A stretch of DNA of 44,975 nucleotides from Gammaproteobacteria bacterium (GCA_011390365.1 JAABSM010000025.1:1-44975); one strand, 5' to 3'. Positions 29,301 to 38,987 are shown, counted from the first letter of the stretch. Notes: generated from the sequence alone by a model not told the origin. Numbers and translations: made by a program.

Positions 29301-29887
29301 ACCCAGTTCCATGGCTCGTAGCGGTGAAAATAGGACATCTTGCGGCCTTGTTCCTCGCCGGCGGGTTTCAGGTACCAGTAGTCGAGGAAGCCATGCCCCT
29401 GTTCGCGCAACAGCTTGAGATAGTCGCGGCGGTGGCGGTTGCCCTTGGCGTCCCGCCAGTCATCGGAGATGAGCTTGTCCGCGATGGCGGCGTTTTCCGA
29501 CATCAGGACGGTGCCGAAGCCCTCGCCGCCCTGGATGTCATGCAGTTGGATCACCAACAGATAGGTCCGCTCGTCGCGATCCAGGGCCTTCAGCTCCTCG
29601 ATCACCATCCGTTGCTGTTCCGCTTCCACGGCGTCGCGGTCGCTGGTTTCCTCCTTGAGCAGCGCCTCGACGCGGGCATGGTGAAAGCGCGCCAGGGTCA
29701 GTGCCCGCTCCACCTTGTCGCGCACCTTGGCCTTCTTTTGCGCGATGAAGTTGTTGGTGGTCTGTTCGATCATCTGCTGGGCATGCTGCTGAAACTGGCG
29801 GATATTGAAGGCGGTGATAATCGCCGCCGTGAGCACGATGAGGAGCACCGGGAAGAGGATGATTTGCAGGTAGAGTTTGCGGTTCAT
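26384..29887 (-). CDS. Cache-PAS-PAS-GAF hybrid histidine kinase
   Basis: A 1167-residue membrane sensor. A first membrane helix (about 7-27) and a second (about 230-250) bracket a periplasmic Cache domain, recognisable from FLDYWYLKP and YEPWNWVIASGFYFDDLE. It is followed by a coiled region, two PAS domains (about 295-390 and 410-515), GAF (about 530-690), HisKA with His717, HATPase (GTGLGLAISKSL), receiver with Asp1009, and the cluster's common C-terminal helical tail (about 1090-1160). Cache domains of this kind bind small organic acids or similar ligands; the ligand is unknown. The gene begins 46 bases after the triple-flytrap kinase gene ends. Confidence 0.93.
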   Translation of the reverse strand: MNRKLYLQIILFPVLLIVLTAAIITAFNIRQFQQHAQQMIEQTTNNFIAQKKAKVRDKVERALTLARFHHARVEALLKEETSDRDAVEAEQQRMVIEELKALDRDERTYLLVIQLHDIQGGEGFGTVLMSENAAIADKLISDDWRDAKGNRHRRDYLKLLREQGHGFLDYWYLKPAGEEQGRKMSYFHRYEPWNWVIASGFYFDDLEREVAGIHQTVDGEIAARLRHALWVSLALITLATALSLLFARVVNRRISRYSRRIEGLNQELNQRVADKTRALQESQTRLAAIIEQSPDPIFVVSERDLRVVDFNPAMCALLDYPPETLRGMSITRIDAEETPETARRRADAMRDAGTVQFIRPWRTRTGQRIHQEVRVKRIELGGQTMFLAVTRDITERMAREAKLRRFEEMVDTTQDLMAFVDADYRYRQVNLAYARAFGLPKEEVIDRALAEVLGESPFTASVRPRLDACLQGEPVRYQAWFERADGRRFMDVAYYPLREHADGPVSAVVMSERDITPLKQAEDALQRHNDSLDFLSRILRSFSSSLDLEEVLSRVLREALSVLSITGDSSWIYHAEEDELVCRHAIGPAADKIRGHRLKRGVGITGLAAETREVVVVADTRADSRHFKGVDRETGIEIRSIIALPLLFQEQLQGVLVCVDTRPDRFDQQARQLLEAIASAAAMAIHNARQFAETVTLRQRADAANRAKSAFLANMSHELRTPLNAVLGYTQILLKDPATPPTQLRELSAISSSGQYLLLLINDILDLARIEAGRFELFPAALDPSALIEQIHDQFRFKAAQKGLELKLEGLDQLPPAVTLDEKRLRQILMNLLGNAVKFTEQGGITLRVEYQKERLGIAVEDSGIGIREAELKELFSPYSQVGEAKYRRQGTGLGLAISKSLVECMGGEIRVTSRLGRGSRFSLHIPAPISRGDLPIAASHGHAEVSGYRRTDRIAQPLRILVVDDEENNRDVLHGLLLPLGFAVDLAASGAEALARVSAYCPDLVLMDIVMPEMDGLETTRRLLAEQPGLCVVAASARAFAEDREKTRAAGCRDHLAKPLEWNALIEVLGRHLPLEWVREKSPLAPLSEDLPGKARALDLRGLPPQRLEQLESLLMLGKGRALNRLADELAGEHARLAAELRERLARYDYDAILSALNAARAPAGD

Positions 29888-29933
29888 GGCGTGTTTGGGG
29901 TGTTCGCGTGGTGTTCTTTCAGCGGATCCGGGG

Positions 29934-32900
29934 TTAGTGGCGTTGGCGTTCGATCCAGCGCAGGATCTGCTCGTAGGCGTAGCCGTCCGTCCATTCGCGC
30001 AGGCGCGGGGCGAGGGCTTCGCCCCGTTCCTCCCGTTCGCTCAGCAGCCGGCGCAGGGTCTTGGTATCGCCCAGGTTGACGGCGCGTTCCAGGGCGTCGA
30101 GCCACTCGTCGGGGTAGTGGGCCGCCGCGTTGTCCTCTGGCGGGATGCCGGCGGGCGAGCCCTCCCGGGGGGCGGCGTGGCGCCACTCCAGGGGCAGCTG
30201 CTCGGCGAGCACCCGCAGCAGTTGCGCCACCTCGACGGGCTTGCCCAGGTAGGCTACCGCGCCCCGCGCGAGCCCCTCTTGCCGCTGCTCTTGGAACACG
30301 TTGGCGGTGACCAGCACCACCGGCAGGGCCGCGAAGCCCGCCATCGCATGTAACGCCTCCATGGTCTCCAGGCCATCCAGACCGGGCATGCGCACGTCCA
30401 TCAGCACCAGGTCGGGCCGAAAGGCCGGGGCCTGCTCCAGGCAGGCCTCGCCGGAGTCGGCCTCGGCGGTCTCGAAACCCAGCTGGTTCAACAGCGCGGT
30501 CAGTAGTTGGCGATTATCGGTGACATCGTCCACCGCCAGCACCCGCAATTGCTCGCGGTCGGGGCGCAGACAACGATAACCGGTCACCCGGGGATCTTGC
30601 TCGCTCGCGGCGTCGGTCGACGCGGGGGCGTCGACGGCGAAGGTCGCTTGCACCGGGATCTCGAAGTGAAAACAGCTGCCGCGCCCGGGCTCGCTGTCCA
30701 CGCCCAGCTCGCCGCCCATCAGCTCCACGATCTTGCGGCTGATGGTGAGACCGAGTCCAGTGCCCTGGCTCTGGTAGTGGCGCGGGCCGCTTTGGGTGAA
30801 GGGTTCGAAGATGGCTTCGAGGTGTTCGGGTGGGATGCCTGGACCGGTGTCCCCCACTCCGATATCCAGGCAATGATCCGCATAGCGTAGCCGCAGGCGC
30901 ACATGGCCCTGCTCGGTGAACTTCACCGCGTTGCCGAGCAGGTTGAGCAGCACCTGGCGCAGGCGTACGGGATCGGCCGACACGGTGTGCGGCAAGTCCC
31001 CCTCGGGGTCGTACTCGAAGGCCACGCCCTTTTGCTCGGCGCGAAAGCCGATCATCTCGCTCACCTCCTTGAAGAAGGCGTGCAGATCCAGCTCCTCGGG
31101 AAAGAGTTCGATGCGTCCGGCCTCGATCTTGGAGAGGTCGAGGATGTCGTTGATCAGGGTCAGCAGGTAGTCGCCGCCGCGGTGGATCTTTTCGACCTGG
31201 GGGAGCAGCTCTCGCGGCAGCCGAGGTGATCGCAGCAGCACTTGGGAGAAGCCGAGGATGGCATTGAGCGGGGTGCGCAGTTCGTGGCTCATGTTGGCGA
31301 GGAAGGCGGATTTGGCGTGATTGGCCGCCTCTGCCGCCTCGCGGGCCTGGATCAGGGCCTGTTCCGCCTGTTTGCGCTCGGAGATATCGTGGCCTATGCC
31401 CATGACCCCGATCAGCACCCCCTTCTGGTTGTACATTGGGGCCTTGGTGGTTTCGAGGGTTTCGCGGTGGCCGTCGAGAAAGGTGATCTCCTCTTCGTTG
31501 ACCAGCGCCTCACCGGCCGCCATGGCGCGGCGGTCGTGTTCGCGGAAGAAGCTGGCCAGCTCCGGGTCCACGAAGTCGAAATCGGTCTTGCCCAGAATGG
31601 CCTCTTCCGACGCCCCGAAAAAGGCCTCGAAGCGCGGGTTGCAGCCCAGATAGCGACCCTCGGTGTCCTTGTACCAAACCAGGTCGGGGATGGTATTGAC
31701 CAGCAGGCGCAGGCGTTGCCGTTCCCAATCGAGGGCGTTTTCCGCCGCCTTGCGTTCGGTGATGTTTTCGTGCGCCACCACCACCCGCGCCGCCCCTTCG
31801 ATCTCGAAGCGGGTAACGTGGGCAACGAACCAACGCTCGACGCCCGGCGAGTGACAGGGGTATTCGGACTGGAAATGGGTCAGGTCGCCGGCGAGCACGG
31901 CGCGCAGCTTGCGAGCAAAGTCTTGCCGGGCGGAGGAATCGGGGGCGGAGACATCGGGTGCGGGGTCGTCGGGTGCGCGGCCGACGCAGACGGCCAGGTA
32001 ATCGGCGCCCACGCCGTAGTCGGGCGGCGGCGGGGGATTGGCGTCGGCGAAGTCGCGCCAGGCCTGGTTGATGGTGATGATTACGCCCTGCTTATCGAGC
32101 ACGCACAGATGGGCCGAGAGGGCGTCGATGGTGGCGCGGGCGAAGCGCTCCGCGGCCTGCTGCCTCTTCAGCGCCTCGCGCGCGGTCTGCTCCGCCTGCT
32201 TGCGCGGGGTGATATCGGTGATGTAGCCATGCCAGAGGATGCTGCCGTCGGCTTGCCGCTCCGGGACCGCGTCCCCGGCGATCCAGCGCTCGCCCGTGCC
32301 GGGCAGGATGACCCGGTAGTCCAGCCTCCAATTGCTCAACTCCCGCGCCGAGGTCTCGATGGAGGCGGCGACCCGCCCGAGATCGTCGGGGTGGATGCGA
32401 TCGAAGACCTTGCTGGCGTCCTGCCGCACCGCCTCCGGGGTGACGGAGTAGATCCCGTGAATGCCTTTGCTGGAGTATGGGAATCGGGCCGGGCCATCGG
32501 GCCGGTATTCGTATTGATAGACCATGCCCGGTACCCGGTCGGCGATCTTGGTGAGGCGATCACTGATCTCCCGATAGCGGGCCTCGGCCCGGGTGCGCTG
32601 TTCCACCTCACGGCGCAGGCGGCGGTTGACCAGCAGCATGGCCACGAGTATGGCCAGGCCGATGGTGATGATCCGCCACAGCAGGCCAGAGTCCGTCTGT
32701 TTCACCACCTCGCGCAGCATCCACTTCTTGTGAATCGCCAACCGCTCTTCGGCGCTGATGTCGGCGATGGCGCGGTTGAGCAGCGGCGCCAGCGGGGCCA
32801 GTTCGTCGCGCACCATGAATTGCAGGTCGAATTCCACGTCGGTGACGCCGGCCAGGCGCAGGCTGTCGCCGCCATAGAGTTCGATCTGGTACTGCAGCAC

Positions 32901-34988
32901 CGGCAGGATATCCACCGCGGCGAAGGCCTGGCCCTCTTTCACGGCCTCCAGGGCGGCGCGGGTGTCGGCCACTTGCAGGAATTCGATGCCCGGATAGCGC
33001 GCCTTGAGCAGATGGTAGGCGCTGTACTCCCGGCCCGCGGCCACGGTCTCGCCCTCCAGGCCGCGGGCGTCGACGACGAAACTGCCGCCGCGGCGGGTGG
33101 CGATGGCGATGGGGTAGGTTTCGAGGCTGTCGGTGAAGCGGGCGTAGACCTCCCGGTCCGGGGTGCGGGTGGTGCCGGTGTAGAGATCCGCCCGGTCCCG
33201 CCGCATCTCTACCAGGACCTCGCTGAACGGCAGGATCGGGCCGAGCTGCTCTTTCAGCCCCAGTTTGTCCCGCACCAGCGCCCAGTAGTCCTCGGCGATG
33301 CCGATCACCTCGCCCTCTTCGCCGAGAAAGTTGAACGGGATCCAGTCGGTGACGAGGGGCCGGCGCAGGGTGAGGTCGTCGAGCCAGGCGCGCTCCGCGG
33401 GGCTGATACGCAAACCTCCGGCATCCTCTTGCGGCAGCCCCGCCAGCCATCGATTGCGGATTTCTTGACGCGCCTCCGGGGGGATGGCGGCCAGCGCCTT
33501 GTCGAGAATATCCCGCAGGATCGGCCAATCGTTGCGAACCGATATGACCAGCGGAAAACGGCTGCCATCGATGATGCCACTGATCTTGAAGGCGCGCGTG
33601 CTGGCCTCTATCCGCCACCATTCGAGGTTGGCGCTGTGGACCACGACATCCACTTCGCCACTTACCAGCGCCTTGGCCATGCGTTCGTTGCCGTCGAAGC
33701 CGCGCAACTGGCTCAGCGGCGCATCCGCCAGGATCTGTTCGGCCTTCCTCACGCCATTCAGGTAACCGACGCGGCGTCCGGCCAGGTCAGCGATGGTGCG
33801 CGGCGGATCCGGGTCGTCGGTGCGGCTGTAAAAGTAAAAATAGCTGTAGTTGTAGGGGGCGGAATAGAGAAAGTGGCGATCCCATTCCGGGTTGGGCGCC
33901 GAGGAGGCCAAGCCGTCTACTTCGTGTCGAATCGCCATGTCGGCAACCTCGTCCCAGCTCTCTTCCACCCGCAGGCGAATGCGTCCGACCAGGGATTTGT
34001 TGATGAGGCGAATGTAGTCCGGCACCATGCCCGCATAGTCGCCATCGGCGGTGCGAATCAGATCGGGGGGGAATTGGGTGGTGTAACCGAGGACGATTTC
34101 CGGGTGTTCCTTGAGCCAGGCGCGCTCTTCTTTCGTCCATGCGATATCGGTGATTCCCTCGGAGGAGTCTATCCATTTCTCAAAAATCGCCAGCTTGTCC
34201 TGCTCGGCGAGGGCGGCAATGGCTTTATCGAGGATGCTCAACAGGAGGGGGTGTTCGGGGTTGACCCCGATATGCACGGCAACCTCGTTTTCGGTGACCA
34301 AAGCCACTGCCAAGTCCCGTATCAAATACTTATTGATGATATAGGGATAGGTGATGTACCCCACCAGCGCGTCCGCCTCGCCATGGATGACCTTCTGCAT
34401 CTGCTCCAGCGGCGTATCCGCCTCCACCCGGGTGATGTCGCCGATGCGGCGCAGGTATTCCGGGAGGGCGCGGTTGCCTTTCAGAATGGCGATACGCTTG
34501 CCGCGCAGGTCTTGGCGCTTCTGAATGGTGTTCGCATGCTGTTTGCGGGTATAAATATACAGCGGCGCTTCGATGAAGGGGGCGGTAAGCAGGTAGTTCT
34601 GGTCATTGGTTTTGTTTTTCAGCACCGTACCGGCGCCGTGTACGCCCGGCTTTTTGGCTTCTTCATGCAATGCCGATGGGCCGTCCGTCAGGACCGCCTC
34701 TATCGGGTGATCCAGCAGCTCGCTCCACTGGGCGAATATGTCCGCCAGGATGCCGCTGGGCCGCCCCTCCGCCCCGGCCATTGAAAACGGCGGTTGATGA
34801 TCCGCCGCGGTCAGCCGGATACGGGGGTTCGCTTGCAGCCAGGCGCGCTCCGCCGCGCTGAACGTGATCGCGGGTTCCGCGACCGCGGCGGTATGCGGCA
34901 ACCCGGATAGCAGGCAAGTGATCAGCAGGAATACCCAGCGATGGATGCCGGCTGGCTTGCGATGTCCGAGTGGTGCGCGGTGTTTCAT
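29934..34988 (-). CDS. Hybrid histidine kinase with three periplasmic Venus-flytrap domains
   Basis: A 1684-residue sensor. ATG 34988 gives a good signal peptide (to about residue 37); an in-frame start at 35030 lacks a ribosome site. Three tandem SBP_bac_3 (Venus-flytrap) domains follow (about 45-270, 285-515, 530-760), each opening with an ERAWL motif. Next come a membrane helix (about 770-790), three PAS domains, HisKA with His1235, HATPase (GTGLGLTISRKI), receiver with Asp1531 and the common helical tail. The architecture is BvgS-like but with one more flytrap than BvgS. The third flytrap is closely similar to the single one in the kinase at 39523-43521. Confidence 0.93.
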   Translation of the reverse strand: MKHRAPLGHRKPAGIHRWVFLLITCLLSGLPHTAAVAEPAITFSAAERAWLQANPRIRLTAADHQPPFSMAGAEGRPSGILADIFAQWSELLDHPIEAVLTDGPSALHEEAKKPGVHGAGTVLKNKTNDQNYLLTAPFIEAPLYIYTRKQHANTIQKRQDLRGKRIAILKGNRALPEYLRRIGDITRVEADTPLEQMQKVIHGEADALVGYITYPYIINKYLIRDLAVALVTENEVAVHIGVNPEHPLLLSILDKAIAALAEQDKLAIFEKWIDSSEGITDIAWTKEERAWLKEHPEIVLGYTTQFPPDLIRTADGDYAGMVPDYIRLINKSLVGRIRLRVEESWDEVADMAIRHEVDGLASSAPNPEWDRHFLYSAPYNYSYFYFYSRTDDPDPPRTIADLAGRRVGYLNGVRKAEQILADAPLSQLRGFDGNERMAKALVSGEVDVVVHSANLEWWRIEASTRAFKISGIIDGSRFPLVISVRNDWPILRDILDKALAAIPPEARQEIRNRWLAGLPQEDAGGLRISPAERAWLDDLTLRRPLVTDWIPFNFLGEEGEVIGIAEDYWALVRDKLGLKEQLGPILPFSEVLVEMRRDRADLYTGTTRTPDREVYARFTDSLETYPIAIATRRGGSFVVDARGLEGETVAAGREYSAYHLLKARYPGIEFLQVADTRAALEAVKEGQAFAAVDILPVLQYQIELYGGDSLRLAGVTDVEFDLQFMVRDELAPLAPLLNRAIADISAEERLAIHKKWMLREVVKQTDSGLLWRIITIGLAILVAMLLVNRRLRREVEQRTRAEARYREISDRLTKIADRVPGMVYQYEYRPDGPARFPYSSKGIHGIYSVTPEAVRQDASKVFDRIHPDDLGRVAASIETSARELSNWRLDYRVILPGTGERWIAGDAVPERQADGSILWHGYITDITPRKQAEQTAREALKRQQAAERFARATIDALSAHLCVLDKQGVIITINQAWRDFADANPPPPPDYGVGADYLAVCVGRAPDDPAPDVSAPDSSARQDFARKLRAVLAGDLTHFQSEYPCHSPGVERWFVAHVTRFEIEGAARVVVAHENITERKAAENALDWERQRLRLLVNTIPDLVWYKDTEGRYLGCNPRFEAFFGASEEAILGKTDFDFVDPELASFFREHDRRAMAAGEALVNEEEITFLDGHRETLETTKAPMYNQKGVLIGVMGIGHDISERKQAEQALIQAREAAEAANHAKSAFLANMSHELRTPLNAILGFSQVLLRSPRLPRELLPQVEKIHRGGDYLLTLINDILDLSKIEAGRIELFPEELDLHAFFKEVSEMIGFRAEQKGVAFEYDPEGDLPHTVSADPVRLRQVLLNLLGNAVKFTEQGHVRLRLRYADHCLDIGVGDTGPGIPPEHLEAIFEPFTQSGPRHYQSQGTGLGLTISRKIVELMGGELGVDSEPGRGSCFHFEIPVQATFAVDAPASTDAASEQDPRVTGYRCLRPDREQLRVLAVDDVTDNRQLLTALLNQLGFETAEADSGEACLEQAPAFRPDLVLMDVRMPGLDGLETMEALHAMAGFAALPVVLVTANVFQEQRQEGLARGAVAYLGKPVEVAQLLRVLAEQLPLEWRHAAPREGSPAGIPPEDNAAAHYPDEWLDALERAVNLGDTKTLRRLLSEREERGEALAPRLREWTDGYAYEQILRWIERQRH

Positions 34989-35139
34989 GGGCTGCCGTCC
35001 TTTCTTGTTCGCACGCTGGCTGGGGTGCATTGCAATGGGTATTGGGGAAGCCCTGAGAGAAGCGCTGGGAATTCAATGAGCAGGGTCCGCGCTTCGGGCA
35101 TGGCCCCGCGCTGATCCGCCCGACAGCGGGCTCGGGATA

Positions 35140-35166
35140 TGGCGGATGCGTTGCGCTTATCCGCCC
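35140..35166. repeat. GGCGGAT...ATCCGCC palindrome
   Basis: GGCGGATGCG-TTG-CGCTTATCCGCC forms a near-perfect hairpin in the gap between two kinase genes. It looks like the dispersed GGCGGAT/ATCCGCC repeats of many gammaproteobacteria. Confidence 0.6.
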
Positions 35167-35183
35167 ACCGTGATGTGTATTTT

Positions 35184-38100
35184 TCAGGTTTCATGGCGGT
35201 GTTGTTCGATCCATTCGAGGATGCGTTCGTACTGATAACCGTCAAGCCAGTCGCGCAGGGTCTGGGGTACGATCTCGCCCTGGGCCTCGCGGTTGGCCAG
35301 CAATTGGCGCAGGCCCCTGGTGTCGCCGAGGGTGAGGGCGGCTTTGAGGGCCTCGAGCCACGCCAGGGGATAATCGGCTTCGGCGTCCTCGCTCGCCGCG
35401 GATTGTTCCCCCGATGGGCAGGATTGTGCGGCGTATACCCACTCCAGCGGCAGCTGTCGGGCCAAGGCCTGCGCCAGCTCGGGCAGTTCCACGGGCTTGT
35501 TGATGTAATCCGCAACCCCCTTTGCCAGCGCGGCGTCGCGGTCCTCGTGAAAGACGCTGGCGGAGACGATGATCACCGGCAGCTCTTCCATACCGGCCAT
35601 TTGATGCAGGGCGTGCATGGTCTCCAGGCCGTCGCGGCCGGGCATGCGCATGTCCATCAATACCAGATGCGGCCGAAACTCGGGGGCCTGTGCCAGGCAG
35701 GCCTCGCCGCTCTCCGCCTCGGCCACCCGAAAGCCGTATCGACTGAGGAGATGGGCCAGCAGTTGCCGATTGTCGGCGATGTCATCCACCACCATCAGCC
35801 TTAGCGGGGTCTCCTGCTCCAGGGCGGTGACGCGATAGCCGGTGATCTCCCGGGGCGCCTGGGCGTGCGCCTCCGATGATGGTCTGGCCGGTTGCCGGAA
35901 GCCCGCCTCCATTGGCGCCTCGAGGATGAAGCAGCTGCCCTTGCCGGCCTCGCTGCGCACCGAGACCGTTCCGCCCATGCGTTCGGCGATGCGGCGGGTG
36001 ATGGCGAGTCCGAGGCCGGTGCCTTCGCTCTGGTAGTGGCTGGCGCCGGTCTGCTCGAAGGGTTGGAAGATGCGTTCGAGCTGGTCCTCGGCGATGCCGG
36101 GGCCGCTATCTTCGACTTCCAGGCGCAGGATGCCGTCGCGGTAGTCGATGCGCAGGATGATCTGGCCCTGCTCGGTGAACTTGACCGCGTTGCCCAGCAG
36201 GTTGAGCAGCACCTGGCGCAGTCGCTTGGGGTCGGTCCGGATCACGCTTGGCAGGTCGGGCGCGGGCTGGTAGTGGAAGCGCACCCCCTTCTGTTCGGCG
36301 CGGTACTGGAGCATCTGGGTGGCGTCGCTGAGAAAGCCGGCGAGCGGGATCTCCTCCGGGAAGAGTTCGATGCGCCCGGCCTCGATCTTGGAGAGGTCGA
36401 GGATGTCGTTGATCAGGGTCAGCAGGTAGTCGCCGCCGCGGCGGATCTTCTGCACCTGCTCGCGGGCGTCGGCATCGATTCCCGGCGACTGGAGCAGCAC
36501 CTGGGAGAAGCCGAGGATGGCGTTGAGGGGGGTGCGCAGTTCGTGGCTCATGTTGGCGAGGAAGGCGGATTTGGCGTGATTGGCCGCCTCCGCTGCCTCG
36601 CGCGCCCTGTCCAGGGCGATCTCGGTGCGGCGTCGGCTGACGATGCGCCACAGCTCTTCGGCGATCAGCTCCAGCTGGCGCTGGTCCGCTTCGTCGTAGT
36701 CGCTGGGTTTGTCGCCTACGCCGATCACCATGCGCACCTTGCCGCCCTCCAGCACCGGCGCGCCCATGTGCCGGGTCAGCGGCACATGGCCCTCGGGCAG
36801 GCCCTGTTTGGCCTGGACCGCGGCGTAGTCGTTGTGCACTATCAGGCGGCGCTGGCGGGCGGCGTCGGCCCAGATGCCGGCCTGGGAGAGGGGGTAGTGG
36901 TGTTCGGTGGCGACCGCGCAATGTTGCATGACCTTGCCGGACCAGTAGCCCAGATCGATGTTTTCCTGGTCCTCGTTGATGAAGTGCAGGTAGGCGACGC
37001 GGCTATTGGTGAGGCGCTCGGCGTCCTCGAGTCCGGCGCGGAAGATCTCCTCCTCGCTCATCTTCGCGGCGTTGCGGTTGATTTGCAACAAGGCTTGCAG
37101 GCGCGCCTGCTCCATGCGCAGCCGCCCTTCGGTCCGTTTGCGTTCGCTGATGTCCTGAAACACGACGACGCAGCCGGAGGTCTCGCCGTAGCTGGCCTCG
37201 GGGTCCTCCAGCGGCGCGGCGATCACCTGTAACAGGCGCCGGGCGCCGTCGGCGCGGCGCAGCTCCATGTCCTCTACCATGCTGGTCTTGCCGAGCAGGG
37301 CGTTGACCACCGGCATCCGTTCGGTGGGATAGGGCTGATTCGTGTCTTCGATATAGGCCTGAAAGCAGTGGTTCAGCTCCTCCAGCGGCACCGTCAGGTC
37401 GGCATCATCGTCAACCGACAGGATTTCACGGGCGACCGGGTTGGCCAGCACGACCTTGCCTTCCGGGGAGAAGATCTCGATCGCCACCGGCAGGTTGTCG
37501 ATCATGGTTTGCAGCAGGCGGCGTTCCCGTTGCAGTTGCCGCTGGCTGTCGAGCAGTTCGGTGATGTCGGTGAAGGTGGCCACGGCGTCGGGGCGGTCTG
37601 TCTTCCGGCTGAAGAGGGGAATGGCGTTGACCTTGATCCAGCGCAACTGTCCCTTTCCGGTGTGTATGCCATGAATGATGTCTGTCTGGGGTTGGCCGGT
37701 GCGCAGGGCCGTGGGCAGCGGGTGCTCCTCGCCGGGATAGGGGGTGCCGTCCTGCCTGATCGCCCGCCAGCGCGGGTCCATGGATGTGAGCCCCATCAGC
37801 TGTTCGCGGCTCAGGCCGAGAATGCGTTCGGCGGCCCGATTGCACTCGGTGATGCGACCGTCGCGATCCTGCATGATCACCCCCTCGGCCATGGTGGAGA
37901 CGAGACGGCGGTAGCGCTCCTCGTTCCGGAACAGTTGGCGCTCGGCCTGTTTGCGGGCGTTGATGTCCCGCACCACGACGGTACAGCCCAGGTAGCGCGC
38001 TTCGGCGTCATGGCGGGCGCTGACCACCGCATTGTACCAATGCTTCCCCTCCGGCATGGGCAGCGCGTATTCGAAGCGGGTCGACGAACCTTGGCGCGCA

Positions 38101-38987
38101 TCCGCCAGGGCCTGACTCAAGCGCTCACCGACGTCGGCCGGCAGCACCTCGCGGTAGTGTTTGCCGGTGAAGGCCTCTCGCGGCTGATAGAGTCGATCGT
38201 GATCGCCCTGGTGGGAATCCAGAAAGCGGCCCTCGCTGTCGAGTACGAACACCAGGTCGTCCATGGAGGCGAGGACGGAGTGCAGGTAGGCGTCGGTCTC
38301 TTGCAGTTGCCGGTCGACCTCGCGTTTGGCGGAAACGTCGGTGAAGGTGGCCACCACGCTGTCGGGGCGGGCATCGCCGTTGCGGTAGATGGGCGCGGTA
38401 TTGACTTGCAACCAGCGCAGGCTTTCATCCGGGGCGTACAGGCCCATCAGGGCGTCGCGCTGGGGCTGGCCGCTGCGCAGGGTGACCATCGCCGGATGGT
38501 CGTCGCCGGGCCAGGGGCTGCCGTCTTCGCGAATCGCCCGCCATTGGGGGTCGGTGGAGCAGGTGCCGAGGATCTGATCGCAATGGATGCCGAGCATTGC
38601 CGCCGCGGCAGGGTTGCAGGTGATGATTTCGCCCCGTTCGTCGTGGGTAATGACCCCCTCGCTCATGGCATCCACCAGCGATTGGTAGTGGCGTTGGCTG
38701 TACTGCAAACGCGCCTTGGCGCGGCTGAGCTTGCGGTTCCAGTAGGCCATCAGGGCGATGATCAACAGCGCCAGTGCCAGTGCCAGCGCGGGCCAGATCG
38801 GACGCTCACCGCCGCTGGGGGGCGTGGCGTGGCAGATGGACGGGGTGGATGAAGGGGCATCGCGGCGGACCGCCTCCCGCGCCGCGGTTTCCACGGACGA
38901 ATGGCCAGCGGAGGCGGAGGCCATGGCCGGCGGCATAAGGGCGGCCAGGAGAAACAGGCCGAATCCCAGCGCCACGCGCCGGGCCAT
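35184..38987 (-). CDS. PAS/GAF hybrid histidine kinase with reduced periplasmic part
   Basis: A 1267-residue protein from ATG 38987, chosen because MARRVALGFGLFLLAALMPP forms a normal signal peptide; in-frame starts at 39047 and 39053 are possible. Only about 45 residues separate the signal from a membrane helix (PALALALALLIIALMAYW), so no periplasmic sensor domain exists. Inside the cell are four PAS domains, of which the first and third share a WRAIR.DG..PG..HP pattern, then GAF (about 640-790), HisKA with His815, HATPase (GTGLGLAITRRI), receiver with Asp1112 and the common helical tail. From HisKA on it is very similar to both flytrap kinases next to it. Confidence 0.92.
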   Translation of the reverse strand: MARRVALGFGLFLLAALMPPAMASASAGHSSVETAAREAVRRDAPSSTPSICHATPPSGGERPIWPALALALALLIIALMAYWNRKLSRAKARLQYSQRHYQSLVDAMSEGVITHDERGEIITCNPAAAAMLGIHCDQILGTCSTDPQWRAIREDGSPWPGDDHPAMVTLRSGQPQRDALMGLYAPDESLRWLQVNTAPIYRNGDARPDSVVATFTDVSAKREVDRQLQETDAYLHSVLASMDDLVFVLDSEGRFLDSHQGDHDRLYQPREAFTGKHYREVLPADVGERLSQALADARQGSSTRFEYALPMPEGKHWYNAVVSARHDAEARYLGCTVVVRDINARKQAERQLFRNEERYRRLVSTMAEGVIMQDRDGRITECNRAAERILGLSREQLMGLTSMDPRWRAIRQDGTPYPGEEHPLPTALRTGQPQTDIIHGIHTGKGQLRWIKVNAIPLFSRKTDRPDAVATFTDITELLDSQRQLQRERRLLQTMIDNLPVAIEIFSPEGKVVLANPVAREILSVDDDADLTVPLEELNHCFQAYIEDTNQPYPTERMPVVNALLGKTSMVEDMELRRADGARRLLQVIAAPLEDPEASYGETSGCVVVFQDISERKRTEGRLRMEQARLQALLQINRNAAKMSEEEIFRAGLEDAERLTNSRVAYLHFINEDQENIDLGYWSGKVMQHCAVATEHHYPLSQAGIWADAARQRRLIVHNDYAAVQAKQGLPEGHVPLTRHMGAPVLEGGKVRMVIGVGDKPSDYDEADQRQLELIAEELWRIVSRRRTEIALDRAREAAEAANHAKSAFLANMSHELRTPLNAILGFSQVLLQSPGIDADAREQVQKIRRGGDYLLTLINDILDLSKIEAGRIELFPEEIPLAGFLSDATQMLQYRAEQKGVRFHYQPAPDLPSVIRTDPKRLRQVLLNLLGNAVKFTEQGQIILRIDYRDGILRLEVEDSGPGIAEDQLERIFQPFEQTGASHYQSEGTGLGLAITRRIAERMGGTVSVRSEAGKGSCFILEAPMEAGFRQPARPSSEAHAQAPREITGYRVTALEQETPLRLMVVDDIADNRQLLAHLLSRYGFRVAEAESGEACLAQAPEFRPHLVLMDMRMPGRDGLETMHALHQMAGMEELPVIIVSASVFHEDRDAALAKGVADYINKPVELPELAQALARQLPLEWVYAAQSCPSGEQSAASEDAEADYPLAWLEALKAALTLGDTRGLRQLLANREAQGEIVPQTLRDWLDGYQYERILEWIEQHRHET

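Noticed and set aside
26963-30079. Long plus-strand open frame opposite the Cache kinase
   Set aside because: Antisense shadow; the minus-strand protein has complete PAS, GAF, kinase and receiver motifs.
31242-34784. Very long open frame on the plus strand opposite the triple-flytrap kinase
   Set aside because: Its translation is low-complexity (Gly/Val/Ala/Leu/His/Asp-rich), without recognisable motifs, and is the antisense shadow of a GC-rich gene with clear domains.
34989-35515. Minus-strand frame between two kinase genes
   Set aside because: Overlaps the end of the 35184-38987 kinase in another frame; Arg/Pro/Ser-rich with no family pattern.
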